Assembly: GCA_002082245.2 (NCBI GenBank)
Contig: NBTC02000002.1
Span: 2,294,001 to 2,358,000 of the forward strand
Direction of reading: 5' to 3'
Length of the DNA: 64,000 nt
Origin: Yersinia enterocolitica
GTDB taxonomy: Bacteria > Pseudomonadota > Gammaproteobacteria > Enterobacterales > Enterobacteriaceae
Part shown: one piece after another, positions 1 through 9,416 of the stretch
Layout of the letters: each line of letters starts with the position of its first letter
Position numbering within the stretch: position 1 is the stretch's first letter
Program-made: the position numbers and the translations under genes
Notes under the pieces: model-generated
The model's database searches: none
What the model was told of the DNA's origin: nothing
What the model saw: only the letters and a program-made list of their open reading frames with translations

Positions 1-2
1 TG

Positions 3-1064
3 GTTAATATTTTGGCATCCGCCTTGGCAACTATTGTTGGTATCCGCTTATACGGGAATGCCGGAGTCGCAATAGCAACCGGAGTGCTGACTTTTGTGGT
101 GTTGATTTTTGCTGAGGTGATGCCGAAAACTATCGCGGCACTTTATCCTGAACGTGTCGCCTTCCCCAGCAGTTTCTTACTGGTTCCCCTACAGAAAATT
201 ATGCTGCCACTGGTATGGTTGTTAAATACCATTACGCGCGCGCTGATGCGTCTGTGTGGCATTAGAGGGAATGTTCACAGAAGCGATGCCGTCAGCAAAG
301 ATGAATTGCGCAGTATTGTGAATGAATCCCACTCACAAATATCCCGCCGTAATCAAGATATGTTGATATCGGTACTGGACTTGGAAAAAGTTACCGTTAG
401 CGACATCATGGTGCCACGCAATGAAGTGGTCGGTATTGACATCAATGATGACTGGAAGTCAATCATGCGCCAGTTAACCCACTCACCACATGGGCGCATC
501 GTGTTGTATCGCCAGTCATTGGACGATGCCATCGGCATGTTACGTGTGCGGGAAGCCTATCGATTGATGACGGAGAAAAAAGAGTTCAATAAAGAGAATT
601 TGCTGCGCGCAGCTGATGAAATTTACTTTATTCCAGAAGGCACACCACTGAATGTGCAACTGGTGAAATTCCAGAGAAATAAAGAGAAAGTCGGCATGAT
701 TGTCGATGAATATGGTGATATTCAAGGGTTGGTGACAGTTGAAGATATTTTGGAAGAGATCGTTGGCGACTTTACCACGTCAATGTCCCCAACACTGGCA
801 GAAGAGGTCAATCCGCAAAGCGATGGTTCAGTACTCATTGATGGTAGCGCCAGCGTTCGCGAACTGAACAAAGCATTCAACTGGTCACTTCCGATCGATG
901 CCCGTACCATCAATGGCATGCTGCTGGAAGAGCTACAAGAGATCCCACAGGTAGGTGCTCAGGTCCGTATCGGCAATTACCTAATTGATGTTCTGGATGT
1001 ACAAGAGAACATGATTAAACAGGTGCGAGTCGCCCCCATAGTGTCTCAAGGCAGCTCCGCATAA
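3..1064 (+). CDS. CNNM/CorC-family membrane protein, 5' truncated
   Basis: Partial gene: the reading frame is open to the left edge, so the true start lies outside the window. What remains is the end of the hydrophobic DUF21/CNNM membrane domain (about residues 1-85 of the visible part), a CBS-domain pair (about 125-255, with the typical TVSDIMVPR and YGDIQGLVTVEDILEE stretches) and the C-terminal CorC_HlyC domain (about 265-340). Proteins of this build (E. coli YfjD, also called CorB) are inner-membrane proteins linked to Mg2+/Co2+ homeostasis; that role is known for the family and is not shown here. The gene ends just before a bidirectional terminator shared with convergent luxS. Confidence 0.85.
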   Translation, partial: VNILASALATIVGIRLYGNAGVAIATGVLTFVVLIFAEVMPKTIAALYPERVAFPSSFLLVPLQKIMLPLVWLLNTITRALMRLCGIRGNVHRSDAVSKDELRSIVNESHSQISRRNQDMLISVLDLEKVTVSDIMVPRNEVVGIDINDDWKSIMRQLTHSPHGRIVLYRQSLDDAIGMLRVREAYRLMTEKKEFNKENLLRAADEIYFIPEGTPLNVQLVKFQRNKEKVGMIVDEYGDIQGLVTVEDILEEIVGDFTTSMSPTLAEEVNPQSDGSVLIDGSASVRELNKAFNWSLPIDARTINGMLLEELQEIPQVGAQVRIGNYLIDVLDVQENMIKQVRVAPIVSQGSSA

Positions 1065-1092
1065 CTGCGTAACCAATGCGGCTAGCGAACAT

Positions 1093-1121
1093 AAAAAAGA
1101 CGCCTTATCAGCGTCTTTTTT
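1093..1121. terminator. bidirectional terminator between corB-like gene and luxS
   Basis: The 11-base arms AAAAAAGACGC and GCGTCTTTTTT enclose a 7-base loop, so both strands end in a T-run. It sits between the converging corB-like gene and luxS and can serve both. Confidence 0.85.
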
Positions 1122-1139
1122 GCATTAGCCTATCGAAAA

Positions 1140-1655
1140 CTAAATATGTAATTCAGATAGTTTTTCTTTCGGCAGCGCCAGTTCTTCGTTGTGATTGATA
1201 CGTACATCACGATCAAGGATACCTTTGGCAATCGCCTGAGCCTCCTCCAGTGAGTGCATATGATAAGTACCGCACTGATACTCATTCAGTTCAGGAATTT
1301 TCCGTTGGTCGGTTACCTTCAACACATCCGCCATTGCCGCTTTCCAGGCATTAGCAACACGTTGCTCATCCGGCGTACCAATCAGGCTCATATAGAAACC
1401 GGTACGGCATCCCATTGGCGAGATATCGATAATCTCAACACCGTTGCCATTGAGGTGGTTACGCATAAAACCGGCAAATAGATGCTCCAGTGTATGAATC
1501 CCGCGTTCCGGCATCACTTCTTTATTTGGCACACAGAAGCGCAAATCAAATACAGTTATCTCGTCGCCATGAGGGGTTTTCATCGTCTTAGCAACACGCA
1601 CAGCCGGTGCTTTCATAATGGTATGGTCTACGGTAAAGCTATCCAATAATGGCAT
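1140..1655 (-). CDS. luxS: S-ribosylhomocysteine lyase LuxS
   Basis: LuxS cleaves S-ribosylhomocysteine to homocysteine and DPD, the precursor of autoinducer-2, as part of the activated methyl cycle in the cytosol. The 171-residue protein is full length. The metal site HTLEH gives H54, E57 and H58, the third ligand is C128 in YQCGT, and the catalytic cysteine is C83 in MGCRTGF. A strong GGAGGTGAC ribosome site precedes the ATG. The gene diverges from micA, so their control regions lie close together, as in E. coli. Confidence 0.97.
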   Translation of the reverse strand: MPLLDSFTVDHTIMKAPAVRVAKTMKTPHGDEITVFDLRFCVPNKEVMPERGIHTLEHLFAGFMRNHLNGNGVEIIDISPMGCRTGFYMSLIGTPDEQRVANAWKAAMADVLKVTDQRKIPELNEYQCGTYHMHSLEEAQAIAKGILDRDVRINHNEELALPKEKLSELHI

Positions 1656-1710
1656 TTAGTCACCTCCTCATAAAAAAATAATTTTTTATCTGATCTTTTT
1701 TCGCAATCCG

Positions 1711-1740
1711 TGAAACTTTTTCGAATCCTGTGCGTCTTAA
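1711..1740 (+). promoter_or_regulatory. probable sigma-E promoter of micA
   Basis: GAAACTT at 1712-1718 matches the GGAACTT -35 of sigma-E promoters. TCTTAA at 1735-1740 is at the -10 position, just upstream of the MicA 5' end at 1746. The segment closely resembles the E. coli micA promoter, which is known to depend on RpoE; that dependence is inferred here by similarity. Confidence 0.7.
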
Positions 1741-1745
1741 TATGT

Positions 1746-1818
1746 GAAAGACGCGCATTTGTTATCATCATCCCTGTTATCAGAGATGTTAATTTGGCCA
1801 CAGCAATGTGGCCTTTTC
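1746..1818 (+). ncRNA. micA: MicA small regulatory RNA
   Basis: The segment starts GAAAGACGCGCATTTGTTAT, the 5' region of E. coli MicA that pairs with ompA mRNA. It continues through a small hairpin (CATCCCTG...CAGAGATG) to a terminator hairpin GGCCACA-GCAA-TGTGGCC followed by TTTTCTTTTT. Location between luxS and gshA also matches E. coli. MicA is an Hfq-dependent sRNA of the envelope-stress response that represses outer-membrane proteins such as OmpA. The stem-loop regions differ from E. coli while the 5' seed is retained. The 3' end abuts the stop codon of convergent gshA. Confidence 0.92.
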
Positions 1819-1821
1819 TTT

Positions 1822-3381
1822 TTATTGGCCGCCATGAAGCAGCAAATATTCTTCAAAGCTTAGTTGATCTTTGAGTTCCAGATCACGCTGGCGCTGCCAT
1901 GAAGCATCTCGCTCTGCGCTTAATTGCTCTTCTGTCAGTAATTCCAATGGTTCATTTTGCAGCATCTCCTTGTATCGCTCCGCGAGTTCAAGGCCAATAC
2001 CACCAATACCACCTTCTTTCATCGCTTGCAAAATACGCGCGGAGAATGTCAGGCTTGGATCATCAAAATACGCCACAAGCTCATCACAAACTTGTTGATA
2101 TTCAGTACTGTCTTTGCCATCCAGCACTTCTGCAACACGGCGCAGGTCTGCAAACAGATCTTTTCCGACCTTTTCCAGCGGTTCACGGGTATCGTTGCAT
2201 CCCCTGCCAATCGTCTGCCCCGGCTTACGCCCTTCTAAAATAACCCGATTCCAGTTCTTACGGGTACACAGTAGTTCATCACTGCTCATTTCAGGCGCAT
2301 CGGCCAATACACACCAAATCAGGAATAGATCGAGGAACCGTGCCTGTACTGCATCAACGCCAATCGGTGAGAATGGGTTAATGTCCAGAGAGCGCACTTC
2401 GATATATTCAATGCCGCCACGTAGCAAAGCATCTGACGGTGATTCGCCAGCCCGGGTAACCCGTTTTGGCCGAATAGGGGCATACAATTCATTTTCAATC
2501 TGCAATACATTGGTATTCAATTGCAGATGACGGTCACCGTCTTTTAGCCCCAGTGCTGCGTACTCTTCTGATGGCGTTTGGATCGCACGTTTCAGCCCAG
2601 CAACATAGGTGTGCAGGTCATTAAACGTGATACCCAAATTGCTTTGTGATTTATTGGTATAACCCAAATCACTCAGACGTAAAGAGGTGGCATAGGGCAA
2701 ATAACACATCCCCTTATCATTACGCTCGAAGGGTAATGCCGTCTCGCGCCCTTGCAGGAACGATGAGCAAATCGCCGGTGAAGCACCAAACAGATATGGA
2801 ATAACCCAACCAAAACGGTAGTAGTTGCGAATCAGTCGGAAATAGCCCGCTGAGATCTCTTCCTTACCGCTTTTTTCATCGGTGACACCTGCCCATGCCT
2901 GCCAAAACTCCAGCGGCAAAGAGAAGTTATAGTGCACTCCAGAGATAGTTTGCATCAACGCACCGTAACGGTTTTTTAAACCTTCACGGTAAAGTGTTTT
3001 GAAACGGCCAATATTAGAAGAACCATACTTAGCCAATTCAATATCCTGCTCAGCCTCAATAAAGCAAGGCATACTGAGCGGCCACATACGTTCATCACCC
3101 AGTTTACGTGCCGTATAACGGTGGATATCACGTAAAAAAGTCAGCAAATGGTCAATATCACCATCGACTGGAGTAATGAATTCCAACAATGCCTCAGCAA
3201 AATCAGTGGTAATCCATTGATGTGTCAGGGCTGCACCCAATGACTCTGGATGACCCGTCGAGGCTAATTGGCCATCGGCAGTCACTCTCAATGTTTCCCG
3301 CTCGATACCGCGACGGATCCCTTTCAGGGCTTTAGGGTGCGCTTCCAGCCAAGTTAGCGCGTGTGATACATCCGGGATCAA
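1822..3381 (-). CDS. gshA: glutamate-cysteine ligase GshA
   Basis: GshA makes gamma-glutamylcysteine from glutamate, cysteine and ATP, the first step of glutathione synthesis. I start it at a TTG (3381) that begins [12 protein letters not shown]: a GGGAGGT ribosome site lies four bases upstream, E. coli gshA also starts with TTG at this point, and the resulting 519 residues match the usual length (518). An upstream in-frame ATG at 3420 would add 13 residues that fit the family less well. The body carries conserved segments such as [10 protein letters not shown] near the N-terminus and [13 protein letters not shown]. Confidence 0.95.
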   Translation of the reverse strand: MIPDVSHALTWLEAHPKALKGIRRGIERETLRVTADGQLASTGHPESLGAALTHQWITTDFAEALLEFITPVDGDIDHLLTFLRDIHRYTARKLGDERMWPLSMPCFIEAEQDIELAKYGSSNIGRFKTLYREGLKNRYGALMQTISGVHYNFSLPLEFWQAWAGVTDEKSGKEEISAGYFRLIRNYYRFGWVIPYLFGASPAICSSFLQGRETALPFERNDKGMCYLPYATSLRLSDLGYTNKSQSNLGITFNDLHTYVAGLKRAIQTPSEEYAALGLKDGDRHLQLNTNVLQIENELYAPIRPKRVTRAGESPSDALLRGGIEYIEVRSLDINPFSPIGVDAVQARFLDLFLIWCVLADAPEMSSDELLCTRKNWNRVILEGRKPGQTIGRGCNDTREPLEKVGKDLFADLRRVAEVLDGKDSTEYQQVCDELVAYFDDPSLTFSARILQAMKEGGIGGIGLELAERYKEMLQNEPLELLTEEQLSAERDASWQRQRDLELKDQLSFEEYLLLHGGQ

Positions 3382-3463
3382 ATCGACCTCCCGCTCTTGA
3401 AAACCATAACTCGCCAGCATACTGAAACTGCATCGAGGTGACTATGTAAGTTTGTCACATTCT

Positions 3464-3892
3464 TTACTGCCACCAGGCGATTCCTTGCAACGTAATTACC
3501 GTTAATACGATATAACGTAATGCTTTTCCCAAACACAGAAAAAAAGCCACAAGACCCCAGGGCATTCGCAACCAGCCTGCCAACACACACATCAAATCGC
3601 CCACTATCGGTAGCCAGCTCAATAACAAAGCCGCTGGGCCAAAACGTTGGAGCCAGCCTAATGCTGTACTCATCCCCCGCTGTGGCTTTAGCTCCGGTAA
3701 TAAACGTCCTATAACAACATTTGTTAGCCCCCCAAGGGTATTTCCGACAGTGGCAGATAACACCAGCATCATTGCCGGCGCACTACCTGCCGTTAATAGA
3801 GTGACTAACAGAATTTCAGAATTTCCGGGTAAGAGCGTCGCACTGAGGAAGCTACTCCCGAATAAAGAAGCAATAGCTAGCGTACTACTCAC
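3464..3892 (-). CDS. yqaA: YqaA-family inner-membrane protein
   Basis: This 142-residue hydrophobic protein has about four membrane segments and the length of E. coli YqaA. It belongs to the VTT/SNARE-associated (DedA-like) membrane protein group; biochemical function is not established. It overlaps the end of yqaB by four bases and lies upstream of gshA in the same direction, so the three genes may be co-transcribed. Confidence 0.88.
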   Translation of the reverse strand: MSSTLAIASLFGSSFLSATLLPGNSEILLVTLLTAGSAPAMMLVLSATVGNTLGGLTNVVIGRLLPELKPQRGMSTALGWLQRFGPAALLLSWLPIVGDLMCVLAGWLRMPWGLVAFFLCLGKALRYIVLTVITLQGIAWWQ

Positions 3893-4455
3893 AACAGGCG
3901 CACATCAACTATTGCCATATTGGCCCTTTTAGCCGCTTCAACACCAAAGTCAGCATCTTCGAAGACGACACATTTATCTGGCTGCACGCCGAGTAACTGC
4001 GCACAGCGTAAAAATGTCTCAGGCTCTGGTTTATGTTTGGTGACATCATCAGCACCGACAACGGCCGCGAAATAACCGCGCAGACCCAGATGACACAAGA
4101 GCATCTCTGCCATAGCATGCTCGCTTCCTGTCCCTACAGCCATAGGTATACGCCCATGATAGGCTTTAACCACGTCTATGAGCGGTAGAGGCTTCACATT
4201 ATCCAACAGCATCGTCTTCACTAATGCTGTTTTCTCAGTGGCCAATAAATGAGGATCCAAATCAGATTGATGATTAGCGATGATTGCCTGGGCAATTCGC
4301 CAAGTCGGTGCGCCATTCAAAGCCACCATCGCTTGATCATCGAAATGCATACCATAAGGCGTTAGCACCTGACGCCAGGCCTGACGATGTGTGGACTCAG
4401 TGTCCAGAATGGTGCCATCCATATCAAAAATCAGGCCTTCGTAGCGATCGTACAT
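3889..4455 (-). CDS. yqaB: HAD-family sugar phosphatase YqaB
   Basis: A 188-residue haloacid-dehalogenase hydrolase. The nucleophile motif FDMDGTILDT places the catalytic aspartates at D11 and D13, and the C-terminal motif VFEDADFGVEAAKRA holds the acidic metal-binding loop. E. coli YqaB removes phosphate from fructose 1-phosphate and 6-phosphogluconate; the same activity is inferred from similarity and locus. The stop overlaps the yqaA start, indicating an operon. Confidence 0.9.
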   Translation of the reverse strand: MYDRYEGLIFDMDGTILDTESTHRQAWRQVLTPYGMHFDDQAMVALNGAPTWRIAQAIIANHQSDLDPHLLATEKTALVKTMLLDNVKPLPLIDVVKAYHGRIPMAVGTGSEHAMAEMLLCHLGLRGYFAAVVGADDVTKHKPEPETFLRCAQLLGVQPDKCVVFEDADFGVEAAKRANMAIVDVRLL

Positions 4456-4676
4456 CGTGGCCCCGCGCCTAGGAATAAATGAAAAGCTACTTTATCGCAA
4501 ACTAACTAAATTGTCGCTTACTGTATAATTGCATGAATTTACTTGATAAATAATAAATTCAGCTTAATAAAGTTGCTATTTGATATAGAAGAAACCAATG
4601 AGTTGAAGCGTTGATTACGAGATAAGAGAATTCAGGTATTTCGTTTTGCTGGGCTATAGGGAACATGAAGCAAAAA

Positions 4677-4735
4677 CTAAAAAGCAGAAAACCCCGCCGT
4701 AGCGAGGTTTCTTAATATGGTGCACCCAGGAAGAT
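4677..4735. repeat. 59-bp direct repeat, copy 1 (tRNA 3' end plus terminator)
   Basis: These 59 bases are identical to 4838-4896. Each copy carries the tRNA-operon terminator and the last part of tRNA-Arg including CCA. Copy 1 leads into the broken tRNA, copy 2 into an intact one, so the unit arose by duplication of the operon end. Confidence 0.9.
4681..4711 (-). terminator. terminator behind the tRNA-Arg remnant
   Basis: Read on the minus strand: CCTCGC-TACG-GCGGGG, a six-pair stem (one G-U pair) followed by TTTTCTGCTTTTT. Identical to the terminator at 4842-4872. Confidence 0.75.
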
Positions 4736-4829
4736 GACTCGGCTTACGCCTCGCCCTACGGGCCGTTGCTAAAGCAACGTTGTCTCGCTGCGCTCGGCTC
4801 GAACTTCCAACCGCTCGGTTCTACGAATT
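4718..4829 (-). pseudogene. broken tRNA-Arg remnant with a 63-base insertion
   Basis: The 3' part of a tRNA-Arg(ACG) is recognisable: the CCA end and acceptor/T-arm at 4718-4735 and then TCGAACTTCC plus the variable and anticodon-stem region at 4799-4829. Between them sits a 63-base insert (4736-4798) rich in short inverted repeats (GGCTTACGCC, CCCTACGGG, CGTTGCTAAAGCAACG). The D-arm and the 5' acceptor strand are absent and the anticodon region is altered, so it cannot make a functional tRNA. It lies between two identical terminators, downstream of the working operon. Confidence 0.75.
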
Positions 4830-4837
4830 ATCTGCTG

Positions 4838-4896
4838 CTAAAAAGCAGAAAACCCCGCCGTAGCGAGGTTTCTTAATATGGTGCACCCAGGAAGAT
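4838..4896. repeat. 59-bp direct repeat, copy 2
   Basis: Identical to 4677-4735 over 59 bases. Here it continues into an intact tRNA-Arg gene. Confidence 0.9.
4842..4872 (-). terminator. tRNA operon terminator
   Basis: Minus-strand hairpin CCTCGC-TACG-GCGGGG followed by TTTTCTGC, just downstream of the last intact tRNA-Arg. Confidence 0.8.
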
Positions 4897-4955
4897 TCGA
4901 ACTTCCGACCGCTCGGTTCGTAGCCGAGTACTCTATCCAGCTGAGCTATGGGTGC
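4879..4955 (-). tRNA. tRNA-Arg (ACG)
   Basis: A 77-base cloverleaf with encoded CCA: GCACCCATAGCTCAGC at the 5' end, anticodon loop CTACGAA with anticodon ACG, T-loop TTCGAAT. It is the last of three identical copies in the operon. Confidence 0.97.
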
Positions 4956-5027
4956 GATTTTTATTTCTAATTTTACGGAGGCGTTTCAGCAAGTGAAACT
5001 TAACAACAAGATGTATGACCTAGAAGA

Positions 5028-5104
5028 TGGTGCACCCAGGAAGATTCGAACTTCCGACCGCTCGGTTCGTAGCCGAGTACTCTATCCAGCTGAGCTATGG
5101 GTGC
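5028..5104 (-). tRNA. tRNA-Arg (ACG)
   Basis: Identical 77-base tRNA with CCA encoded, second of three copies. The 72-base spacer to the next copy contains nothing recognisable. Confidence 0.97.
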
Positions 5105-5162
5105 AATTAATTCTTTGACACTACCTGATGTTCATTTGACTATTTCACCATACTGCAAAATA

Positions 5163-5239
5163 TGGTGCACCCAGGAAGATTCGAACTTCCGACCGCTCGG
5201 TTCGTAGCCGAGTACTCTATCCAGCTGAGCTATGGGTGC
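5163..5239 (-). tRNA. tRNA-Arg (ACG)
   Basis: First of the three identical tRNA-Arg copies in transcription order, eight bases after tRNA-Ser. Anticodon ACG, CCA encoded. Confidence 0.97.
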
Positions 5240-5247
5240 ATAGTAAA

Positions 5248-5340
5248 TGGCGGTGAGGGAGGGATTCGAACCCTCGATACAGCTTTTGACCGTATACTCC
5301 CTTAGCAGGGGAGCGCCTTCAGCCTCTCGGCCACCTCACC
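5248..5340 (-). tRNA. serV: tRNA-Ser (GCT)
   Basis: A 93-base class II tRNA: GGTGAGGTGGCCGAGAGG at the 5' end, anticodon loop CTGCTAA (GCT), a long variable arm and encoded CCA. It heads the Ser-Arg-Arg-Arg operon, the counterpart of E. coli serV-argVYZQ next to csrA. Confidence 0.97.
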
Positions 5341-5704
5341 ATACGCTTCTTTCGAATTGTGCCTGACTTGCTTTTGAAGAAGCTCATCGGCACTGCGTGG
5401 CGCACATATTACTTTCCCGCACTTATAAGTCAAACAATTTTTCCCAACTCACGTTCATTTGCACAATTCACACACAACATGACCAGTTTGACGTCAAAAA
5501 GAGTGTTTTATCAACAGGCAAGATAGTGTTTATTGCGGCGTAATTCGATAGAGGAAAAAATAAAACTCTCACCAGCGGCCAATTAAAGAGATTGAAAATA
5601 GAAAATTATTACAGGGAGAAGAAGGTTAAAAGGAGATAAAACAGCAGAACTGAGGAGAATAGACAGCAGTAGCGTCTCGTATAACACGAGACGCTGCTTC
5701 AAAA
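5341..5704. other. intergenic region between tRNA operon and csrA
   Basis: No coding sequence is seen. It holds the tRNA operon promoter (5406-5433, minus strand) and, next to the csrA stop, a perfect 10-base-pair hairpin AGCGTCTCGT...ACGAGACGCT at 5671-5695 that probably ends csrA transcription although no T-run follows on the minus strand. The middle part is A+T-rich and unremarkable. Confidence 0.6.
5406..5433 (-). promoter_or_regulatory. tRNA operon promoter with GC-rich discriminator
   Basis: On the minus strand: -35 TTGACT (5433-5428), 16-base spacer, -10 TAATAT (5411-5406), then the G+C-rich GTGCGCC. Such a discriminator is typical of stringently controlled stable-RNA promoters. It lies about 60 bases before tRNA-Ser. 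Confidence 0.65.
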
Positions 5705-5890
5705 TCAGTAAGTCGTCGGTTGAGACTTTTCTGCTTGGATGCGCTGGTAGATCTCTTCACGGTGAACAGAAACCTCTTTCGGAGCATTTACACCAATTCG
5801 AACTTGGTTGCCTTTAACCCCTAATACAGTAACCGTAACCTCATCGCCAATCATGAGTGTTTCACCAACTCGACGAGTCAGAATAAGCAT
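5705..5890 (-). CDS. csrA: carbon storage regulator CsrA
   Basis: CsrA is a dimeric RNA-binding protein that binds GGA motifs in mRNA leaders and controls carbon flux, motility and biofilm genes. The 61-residue protein has the usual length and the hallmark start [16 protein letters not shown], with the RNA-contact residues R6/R7 and the [10 protein letters not shown] helix (R44). An AAGGAGC ribosome site precedes the ATG. It lies downstream of alaS in the same direction, as in other enterobacteria. Confidence 0.98.
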
Positions 5891-6085
5891 TCTTTGCTCC
5901 TTGAAAAATTAAAAGAGTCGGGTCTCTCAGTTTCCCCGCCATTATCCATCATACACCGTGAAAACGTAAGCCATCACATTCACATAAAATGTAAGTAGCT
6001 TGGTCGAGTATCTAACTAATACAAGTTTAGCTGAAGCAAACAACTTTGCGTTTAACTTTGTTTTCGAACTATGACATGAAAATTG

Positions 6086-6118
6086 AAAAACGCCATACCC
6101 AGCATAGAGATATGGCGT
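6086..6118 (-). terminator. alaS terminator
   Basis: Minus-strand stem ACGCCATA...TATGGCGT followed by TTTTTC, 26 bases past the alaS stop. Confidence 0.8.
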
Positions 6119-6143
6119 ATTGATTTAATAGGTCATTACTTGC

Positions 6144-8771
6144 TTATAACCGGGAAGCTACCCAAGCGTCTACGCTTGCCAATGCCGCTGGCAATGCCAG
6201 AACATCAGTACCACCCGCTTGTGCCATATCAGGCCGTCCACCGCCTTTACCGCCCACTTGCAGGGCAATATCTGCGATTAACTCACCTGCTTTTACTTTT
6301 CCGGTAAGATCTTTGGTTACACCAACAATCAGGCTGACCTTATCATCCGCTGTTGTTGCCAGCACAATAATGGCCGACCCCAGTTGATTTTTAAGATCAT
6401 CAACCATGGTACGCAGCATTTTTGGTTCAACATTGTCTAACTGACTAACGAGTAACTTCACACCGTTAACCAATTTCGCACTTGATGACAATGACGCACT
6501 TTCTTGAGCGGCTTGTTGATCTTTCAGTTGCTGGAGTTCACGTTCCAGCAGTTTACTGCGATCTAACACGGCACGGACTTTATCTGCCAAATTATGGGTA
6601 TCACCCTTCACCAGATGAGCAACATCCGCCAGCAGGTCAGTTTGCTGGTGTAGCAGTGCAATAGCCCCCTCTCCTGTGACTGCCTCGATACGGCGGATAC
6701 CTGCCGCCGTACCTGATTCAGACAGGATGCGGAACAAGCCAATATCACCAGTGCGGCTGGCGTGAATACCGCCACACAGCTCAGTTGAGAAATCGCCCAT
6801 GGTTAATACTCGTACCTGGTCGTCATACTTCTCACCAAACAGGGCCATCGCCCCTTTTTCTTTGGCCGCATCCAGTTCCATCACTTCTGTCTGGACTGGC
6901 AAGTTACGGCGAATCTGCTCGTTGACCAGATCTTCTACCTGACGAATTTGTTCTGGCTTCATCGCTTCAAAATGAGAGAAGTCAAAACGCAAATACTTGT
7001 CGTTAACTAACGAGCCTTTCTGAGCTACGTGCTCACCCAGCGTTTTACGCAATGCCGCATGCAGTAAATGGGTTGCGGAGTGGTTCAACCGAATGCGATT
7101 ACGACGTGCGACGTCAACCTGAGCATCAATACTGTGGTTAACTCGCAGAGTGCCTTGAGTCAATTGCCCCAAGTGACCGATAGCCTGACCGTATTTCTGA
7201 GTGTCCGCAACCACGAAGGTGGAGGTAGCATTTTTAAGTTCGCCTTTGTCACCAACCTGACCACCAGACTCACCATAAAATGGTGTTTGATTCAAGACAA
7301 CAACTGCCTCTTCACCGGCATTAATTTCATCAACGGCTACCCCGTTGCGGAACAATGCGGTAACGGTAGCTTGTTGATGAACATGGTCATAACCCGAGAA
7401 CTGGCTCGCGCTATCAACACGGATCATACTATTATAATCTGCACCAAAACCACTGGATTCGCGGGCACGACGACGCTGAGCTTCCATCGCTTGTTCAAAA
7501 CCAGCTTCATCCACTTTCAGATTACGCTCACGACAAACATCAGCAGTTAAATCAACCGGGAAGCCGTAAGTATCATATAAGCGGAAAGCCGTCTCACCGT
7601 CGAGGGTGTCACCGGTCAATTTACTGAGCTCTTCATCCAGCAGGGCTAAGCCACGCTCTAAGGTGCGCGCAAACTGCTCTTCTTCAGTTTTCAGAACTTG
7701 TTCAACCATCGCCTGCTGTTGTTTCAATTCAGCAGCAGCAGATCCCATCACGGCAATCAACGGAGCAACTAATTTGTAGAAGAAAGTCTCTTTAGCCCCC
7801 AACATGTTGCCATGGCGAATAGCGCGGCGAATAATACGACGCAAAACATAACCACGGTTTTCATTTGACGGGATAACCCCATCAGAAATCAGGAAGGCAC
7901 AAGATCGAATATGGTCAGCGATGACACGCAGCGACTTGCTGGAAAGATCGGTTGCACCAGTGGCTTGCGCCACCGCTTTAATCAAATCGCGGAACAGGTC
8001 AATCTCATAGTTAGAATTAACGTGTTGTAATACCGCAGCAATACGCTCAAGCCCCATACCGGTATCAACCGAGGGCTTAGGCAATGGCAGCATAGTGCCA
8101 TCTGACTGGCGGTTAAACTGCATGAAGACGAGATTCCAGATCTCAATATAGCGATCGCCATCTTCTTCTGCCGACCCAGGAGGTCCGCCCCAGATATGGT
8201 CACCATGATCAAAGAAAATCTCTGTGCATGGACCACATGGACCGGTATCACCCATTTGCCAGAAGTTATCTGACGCAAAAGCACCACCTTTGTTATCACC
8301 GATACGAATGATACGTTCACGAGGAACACCAACGTCGTTAGCCCAGATTTCATAGGCTTCATCATCGGTTTCGTAGACGGTTACCCAAAGTTTTTCTTTT
8401 GGTAAGTTAAACCACTGTTCGCTGGTCAATAATTCCCAAGCGAAACTGATAGCATCATGTTTGAAATAATCACCAAAGCTGAAGTTACCCAACATTTCGA
8501 AAAATGTGTGATGACGCGCGGTATAACCTACGTTTTCCAGATCGTTATGCTTACCACCTGCACGCACACAACGTTGAGAGGTCGTTGCACGAGAATAGGC
8601 CCGTTTATCCAAACCTAAGAAAACGTCCTTGAACTGGTTCATCCCCGCATTGGTAAACAACAGCGTCGGGTCATTATTGGGAACCAAAGAGCTGCTTGAT
8701 ACAACCTGGTGTCCCTTGCTATGGAAGAAATCGAGAAACGCTTGACGAATCTCAGCGGTGCTCTTGCTCAT
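6144..8771 (-). CDS. alaS: alanyl-tRNA synthetase
   Basis: AlaRS charges tRNA-Ala and hydrolyses mischarged seryl- and glycyl-tRNA-Ala in the cytosol. The 875-residue protein is full length: class II catalytic core near the N-terminus ([34 protein letters not shown]), editing domain with the zinc motif HSATHLLH and the later [13 protein letters not shown], then the C-terminal coiled-coil and C-Ala domain ending [17 protein letters not shown]. The gene order recA-recX-alaS-csrA is the standard enterobacterial one. Confidence 0.98.
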   Translation of the reverse strand: MSKSTAEIRQAFLDFFHSKGHQVVSSSSLVPNNDPTLLFTNAGMNQFKDVFLGLDKRAYSRATTSQRCVRAGGKHNDLENVGYTARHHTFFEMLGNFSFGDYFKHDAISFAWELLTSEQWFNLPKEKLWVTVYETDDEAYEIWANDVGVPRERIIRIGDNKGGAFASDNFWQMGDTGPCGPCTEIFFDHGDHIWGGPPGSAEEDGDRYIEIWNLVFMQFNRQSDGTMLPLPKPSVDTGMGLERIAAVLQHVNSNYEIDLFRDLIKAVAQATGATDLSSKSLRVIADHIRSCAFLISDGVIPSNENRGYVLRRIIRRAIRHGNMLGAKETFFYKLVAPLIAVMGSAAAELKQQQAMVEQVLKTEEEQFARTLERGLALLDEELSKLTGDTLDGETAFRLYDTYGFPVDLTADVCRERNLKVDEAGFEQAMEAQRRRARESSGFGADYNSMIRVDSASQFSGYDHVHQQATVTALFRNGVAVDEINAGEEAVVVLNQTPFYGESGGQVGDKGELKNATSTFVVADTQKYGQAIGHLGQLTQGTLRVNHSIDAQVDVARRNRIRLNHSATHLLHAALRKTLGEHVAQKGSLVNDKYLRFDFSHFEAMKPEQIRQVEDLVNEQIRRNLPVQTEVMELDAAKEKGAMALFGEKYDDQVRVLTMGDFSTELCGGIHASRTGDIGLFRILSESGTAAGIRRIEAVTGEGAIALLHQQTDLLADVAHLVKGDTHNLADKVRAVLDRSKLLERELQQLKDQQAAQESASLSSSAKLVNGVKLLVSQLDNVEPKMLRTMVDDLKNQLGSAIIVLATTADDKVSLIVGVTKDLTGKVKAGELIADIALQVGGKGGGRPDMAQAGGTDVLALPAALASVDAWVASRL

Positions 8772-8911
8772 AATTGCCCCGGAAACAAGCTAAAAGAATG
8801 GCCCGCAAGCATATTGCGCATCAATTATTGATAACGCAGTGGGTAAGCTCACGAACAAAAAGTGGGAATAAGATAAATTTTCTTCGAGGGGAAGTAAAAT
8901 CCCGCGTGCAT

Positions 8912-9415
8912 TCATTCGACAAAATCATTGTAAATCGACTGAATTTCTTCTTGGAAGAAGCCACGATAGAGGAGATAACGCTGAACTTTCGCCTTTTCTT
9001 TCCACTCAAGAGGTAAAGTTTCACTAAATTTACGCTGTGCGACTTCTTTTGCGAGCAGACACCAGTCGATTTCACTGATTTCAAAAGCAGCTTGAATTAG
9101 TTCTTTATCGACCCCTTTTTGCATCAATTCCGAACGGATGCGCTGTGCCCCATATCCTTTCCGACTACGGCTATTAATATAACTGGTGGCAAAGCGGGAA
9201 TCGTCTAACCAATCGTGTTGATAGCAATAAGCAATAACTTGTTCGATAGCTTGAGGATCAATATCTTCGACAGGTTTGCTATTTTCACCGCTGGTGCGCC
9301 TACCCCAATTCCCTTTTGCCGAAAAAGGCTGGGCTGCAAGCTTACGGCGCAACTCCGATTCACTATGATCACGCTGAGAGAGTAATCTCATGGCACGGCT
9401 TAACAGGTCATTCAT
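8912..9415 (-). CDS. recX: RecX regulator of RecA
   Basis: RecX binds RecA filaments and dampens their activity. The 167-residue protein has the RecX helical repeats (AMRLLSQRDHSESELRRKL near the start; CYQHDWLDDSRFATSYINSR in the middle; GYGAQRIRSELMQKGV). Upstream reading from recA crosses a recA-end hairpin and a 123-bp palindromic repeat. The repeat ends two bases before the recX ATG and supplies its AAGAAGG ribosome site, which is unusual. Confidence 0.93.
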   Translation of the reverse strand: MNDLLSRAMRLLSQRDHSESELRRKLAAQPFSAKGNWGRRTSGENSKPVEDIDPQAIEQVIAYCYQHDWLDDSRFATSYINSRSRKGYGAQRIRSELMQKGVDKELIQAAFEISEIDWCLLAKEVAQRKFSETLPLEWKEKAKVQRYLLYRGFFQEEIQSIYNDFVE

Positions 9416-9416
9416 A

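Noticed and set aside
1899..2530. Overlapping plus-strand frames within gshA
   Set aside because: Several mutually overlapping frames opposite a conserved gene; composition reads as antisense.
7068..7550. 160-residue plus-strand open frame inside alaS
   Set aside because: Antisense shadow of a highly conserved gene, with no ribosome site and no recognisable domain.
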